Assembly: GCF_001949145.1 (NCBI RefSeq)
Contig: NW_019091356.1
Location: forward strand, 344,851 to 397,289
Source: Acanthaster planci
Lineage: Eukaryota; Echinodermata; Asteroidea; Valvatida; Acanthasteridae
Length of the DNA: 52,439 bases
Direction: 5' to 3'
This document shows, piece by piece, positions 49,301-52,439 of this stretch; the first letter of the stretch is position 1; the number at the start of each line of letters is the position of its first letter. The translations under genes and the position numbers were made by a program. Below the pieces are notes generated by a model. That model saw nothing but the letters and a program-made list of their open reading frames with translations. It ran no database searches and was not told the DNA's origin.

Positions 49301-50140
49301 CTGGTTTGGACAATTTCGGAAATGGGAGGTATTCCGTTTCAGTGTTGCCTGACAGTGGCAGCTTACAGGCTTGGCTTGGCTTAGCTTGGCTTCGTCACAT
49401 CTTGTCGAAGCTTCCCGTTTAGAAACAAACATACTATTAAACATAAATGAAATAAAGTCTACGTTTTAATAATTTCCTCCCTCCCATTGGGACACCTGTA
49501 GAAGGAGGTGGGCCACCCTGTAGAAAGGCGGAGTGGGTCGACAGTAAACGGAGGTGAGCGGGGCCACGTGCGCTACCGCCCACAAAATCCCTGACATGCA
49601 GTGTTCTTGAGCCAGTAGCGAAATCCTTACTGTAAATCTAGAACTGAAATTACAACATTACCAGCGCATGGACAACAGTCACTATTACCTTTTGAAAATA
49701 AGATTATCCCAGGGGAAAAAGGCATTGAAAGCTACAGGAAATTGGGATTTTGAAGACGAAGGGCATTGTGAGAAATATGATATGGGATAAAAATAAATCA
49801 ATCGAAACTTATTGCTTTGATATTCATGAATATTCAGCTCATATCCCTGCCAAAAATTATGAATAATGTTTTCATTATTACCACACGGATAGGTGGCCTT
49901 TTATCTGCATGCAGTGTAAAAATTAGACTGATAGTATAATTGCGATAATCTGTAGTGAGCAAATATATGGATTTCATATCAGCTAATGGCTAATCCTGCC
50001 GATAATTAAGTGAGCAAGCGTATGTTGTACTTTGACTGAGTAAAAACAAAGACGGCACCAGGTCATCGAGGCATGGTGCGAACAACGCTTTGTCTCTGTA
50101 TCTTCTGAGTCTGCCTGTGGCCTTCCAAACCGTTTCAGAG

Positions 50141-52439
50141 ATGTTGAAGAGTCTGGTCCTAACTGTATGGATCGTATGGATCGTGTTGCTAAATACGGTA
50201 AGTCCGAGACAAATTTGAAATTGGAATAGTTTACACAACTTACTTTTATGAGCATTTGTGCTCATTGGGATGTTATGTATTTCTGCATCTCAGTAAATAA
50301 ACATTTACTGCATGGTTCATACTCAATACTCCGGCTGTAAGGCTGTTGACTTTCCAAACAGACTCAGTGTGTTCTCCGAAAACTATTACATTAACAATTA
50401 ATCCAAGCAATCCATTGGGAATGTTGAGAATTTGGACGAGGTAGTTGTGGTTAAGGTGACGATGTCAGTTTTCAGTTTTCATCTTTGTTAACCACATACT
50501 GCAGTTATGTCAATAAGTTCATCAATCTCGGAAATGATTTTAAGATAGGATTTCCCGGTTAATTTAGCACATTCATTCATTTGAAATTGCTATTTAAACG
50601 AAAGTTTAATTTCATCAAAGACGGGTCACTTGCCCCAAATGTTGATTCCATTTCGTAATAACACCACTAGATTCACTTCCAGAAGTTGGCTGAAGTTTCT
50701 CACAGCTTTCCCTGGGATGAGGCCAAATTTTTCTCGCTCTTCTCTCGGTAGTCTTCTTGCTGATTTCCACATAACAGTCCTCGTAGCCATTTCGGCTACC
50801 TTGACGCAACCAGTTATTGCCTAAGTTTAAAATAACGGTTAGTCACAGTTATCGGTGTTGTCCTAGCGACAGTCAACAAATAAATAAGTCTAATCTACAT
50901 TAATGTTGGGATGCAAGTCTACTGTTTGTTGCTACTCTACGTTAGTCTCCTTGTGATGCGTCCCTTATTCAAGCACATCGTTTGTCTGCGCTAATCAGCT
51001 GTACGCATCTCATAAGCAAGCACTGTTCGGTTAAAGGGAAATCATGGTTTATATTAGCTCAAATGAGTTGCAGTACAAATAAATCATAACAATGCAAATT
51101 ACAAATCTGCACTAAACAGTTTGTGCCTGTAACTAAATCTTACAATTAAATCTATTAAATCTCATGATTCAAAAGCTACCCCATAAGTTATGCTAAACGC
51201 AATCGTTCCCTCCGAGTCCTACGTATATACCAAACACATAGATATCGGGATTAGACTTTTATTGCTCTACGTCGCGGACATTTATTACCCTTTCCGATAA
51301 CAAACCAAAAATTCAGTGCCAGACACTGAGGCATCGAAGGAAAAAATCCAGGAAAAGCTATTTTCACTCCTGCTGTAGGTTATATTTTCTCAGAGCATAC
51401 TTCTGCCGAAGTGAACATCCCAAAAGGGATCTCTGTAATGGCAACGTTTCATTTGAATAAAAACTGTTTATTCGAAACAATAAGATCTAAATTTCCTAGG
51501 TCATTTTACTGTGATACGAACCAATAATATTAGCCCGCTTCTTATCGCCCATGCTACCATGAATTTGTTTTTGTTGTTAGAAACGATGCATGGCAACCAA
51601 AAAACATTCGTCGGTGTATGTCTAAGTCCACAAATCTTCCTTCAAAGTTTTACGGATTAGTGTAACTGCGGCTTTGTTCTCCTGACTTTAGATTCCAGAA
51701 TCTGTTGATGGTGACGTTACACTGGAGATGTTGCTCACTACGTATACTGGGAACGATCGAGACTTTGACAATAATTGCTGTGATTTCTGCGGTTTCTTCA
51801 ATGGCGATTCCTGTGACATCAGCTTCGATATCTCTATCAACAATATGGGGTAATGGTCTTCCCTATTTAGGAAGAGGAATTACAGGATGGCTCCAGATGG
51901 GAATGGGGTTGATGAAACAACCTCATCGAGCCAGTCTCAAACCTCTATCACAAAATAGTAAATACTTCTTCCCTGACAATTTTACACGTCTTCGTCTTTG
52001 TTTAGCGGCACCCCAATCTACGTTTTGTCTACGGGTCTCATACAAAACGATGCTGAGTCCGTCACGTTTGGCTCTGTGGTTGGTACATCACCCAATCCTA
52101 TACAGATGACATTCTCCTCTTGGCCGGTAAGTAAGGGGATATCAGAAGACAAATGTTTGGATTTCCTTCCATAAGAAGTCAGAAATTACACACACACACA
52201 CAATACCATCCAACTGTCCACCAGCACAAGTTTTCATCATTCGAACCCTAAAAGCATCTACGTGTAGCTTTTTTGAAAATATCCACATATCTGAACTGTT
52301 ACGATTGTTTTCTTCGTACATTCAACGTTACAGTGGAGGGTGAAGATGGTGCTTGACGTTTACGATGACGACTCCATTAATGTGATCGGAGGCCAACCAG
52401 AATTAGTTGATACCTACGAGACGACAATCACTCATGTCC
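50141..52439 (+). CDS. Notch-ligand-like protein, N-terminal part (3' truncated by window end)
   Basis: Exons 50141-50197, 51692-51849, 52006-52126 and 52334 to beyond 52439; phases 0, 2 and 0 agree. Exon 1 is exactly a signal peptide (MLKSLVLTVWIVWIVLLNT). The next exons look like the N-terminal C2-like (MNLL) domain of Delta/Jagged ligands: TLEMLLTTYTGNDRDFDNNC then CDFCGFFNGDSCDISFDIS matches the NxxG..CC...C..C layout, and NPIQMTFSSWP followed by WRVKMVLDVYDDDSINV matches the ligand motif NPIxFxFxFxWPGTFSLIVEAWHD. In ligands this domain precedes the DSL domain and EGF repeats, which would lie beyond the window. The cysteine pattern is reduced relative to Delta, so it could be a divergent ligand-like EGF protein that does not act on Notch. 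Confidence 0.75.
50198..51691 (+). other. Intron 1 of the Notch-ligand-like gene
   Basis: 1.5 kb between the signal-peptide exon and the first domain exon. No other coding or repeat feature recognised. Confidence 0.4.
52190..52202. repeat. (CA)n microsatellite in an intron of the Notch-ligand-like gene
   Basis: ACACACACACACA within the intron 52127-52333. Confidence 0.7.

Larger units (their letters stand above)
44773..50140. other. Intergenic region between divergent MFSD6-like and Notch-ligand-like genes
   Basis: 5.4 kb expected to contain both promoters. Holds two hairpins (45462-45506 and 46116-46175), a CA-repeat region around 46378-46395, and an imperfect duplication near 49490-49545. 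ORFs 45893-46141 and 49198-49422 show no recognisable domain and are not called as genes. Confidence 0.4.

Noticed and set aside
49198-49422. 74-codon ORF upstream of the Notch-ligand-like gene
   Set aside because: No recognisable domain; C-terminal part derives from a small GCTTGGCTTA duplication.
1-52439. Prokaryotic interpretation (operons, CRISPR, phage)
   Set aside because: Every convincing gene is split by GT-AG introns with conserved phases and belongs to animal families.

Overview
This window is nuclear DNA of an animal: seven spliced protein genes with canonical GT-AG introns, AT-rich noncoding DNA (about 60% AT by eye), microsatellites, small inverted-repeat elements and a tRNA-derived SINE. 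Gene content (methionine synthase reductase, FMC1, cyclin H, MFSD6-like transporter, Notch-ligand-like protein, EGF-repeat receptor) is metazoan. Nine copies of the palindrome TAGGCCTA and many TACATGTA words in noncoding DNA recall marine invertebrates, perhaps an echinoderm or hemichordate; this taxonomic guess is weak (about 0.4).

Layout, left to right: (1) an EGF-repeat single-pass receptor-like gene, + strand, 87-4390, with a long signalling-type tail; (2) methionine synthase reductase (MTRR), - strand, 11472-5642, complete in eleven coding exons; (3) FMC1, a mitochondrial F1-ATPase assembly factor, + strand, 13840-14897, head-to-head with MTRR across a short putative bidirectional promoter; (4) cyclin H (CCNH), + strand, 16471-21559, ten exons; (5) a cysteine-desulfurase-like class V aminotransferase, + strand, 25798-39528, eighteen exons, ending in a CaaX-type tetrapeptide; (6) an MFSD6-like major facilitator transporter, - strand, 44724-41747, three coding exons; (7) the 5' part of a Notch-ligand-like secreted or membrane protein, + strand, from 50141 and running off the end.

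The exon models were built by hand by requiring AG/GT borders, matching codon phase across every junction, and family motifs continuing from exon to exon. For MTRR, FMC1, CCNH, the aminotransferase and MFSD6-like the phases close perfectly from ATG to stop. The first gene has two unresolved joints. No functional operon logic is expected; the one suggestive pairing is the divergent MTRR/FMC1 promoter. The long noncoding stretches hold several foldback/MITE-like elements, a SINE, hairpins and simple repeats. I saw no tRNA or rRNA gene, no CRISPR and no viral sequence, though I could not run searches.
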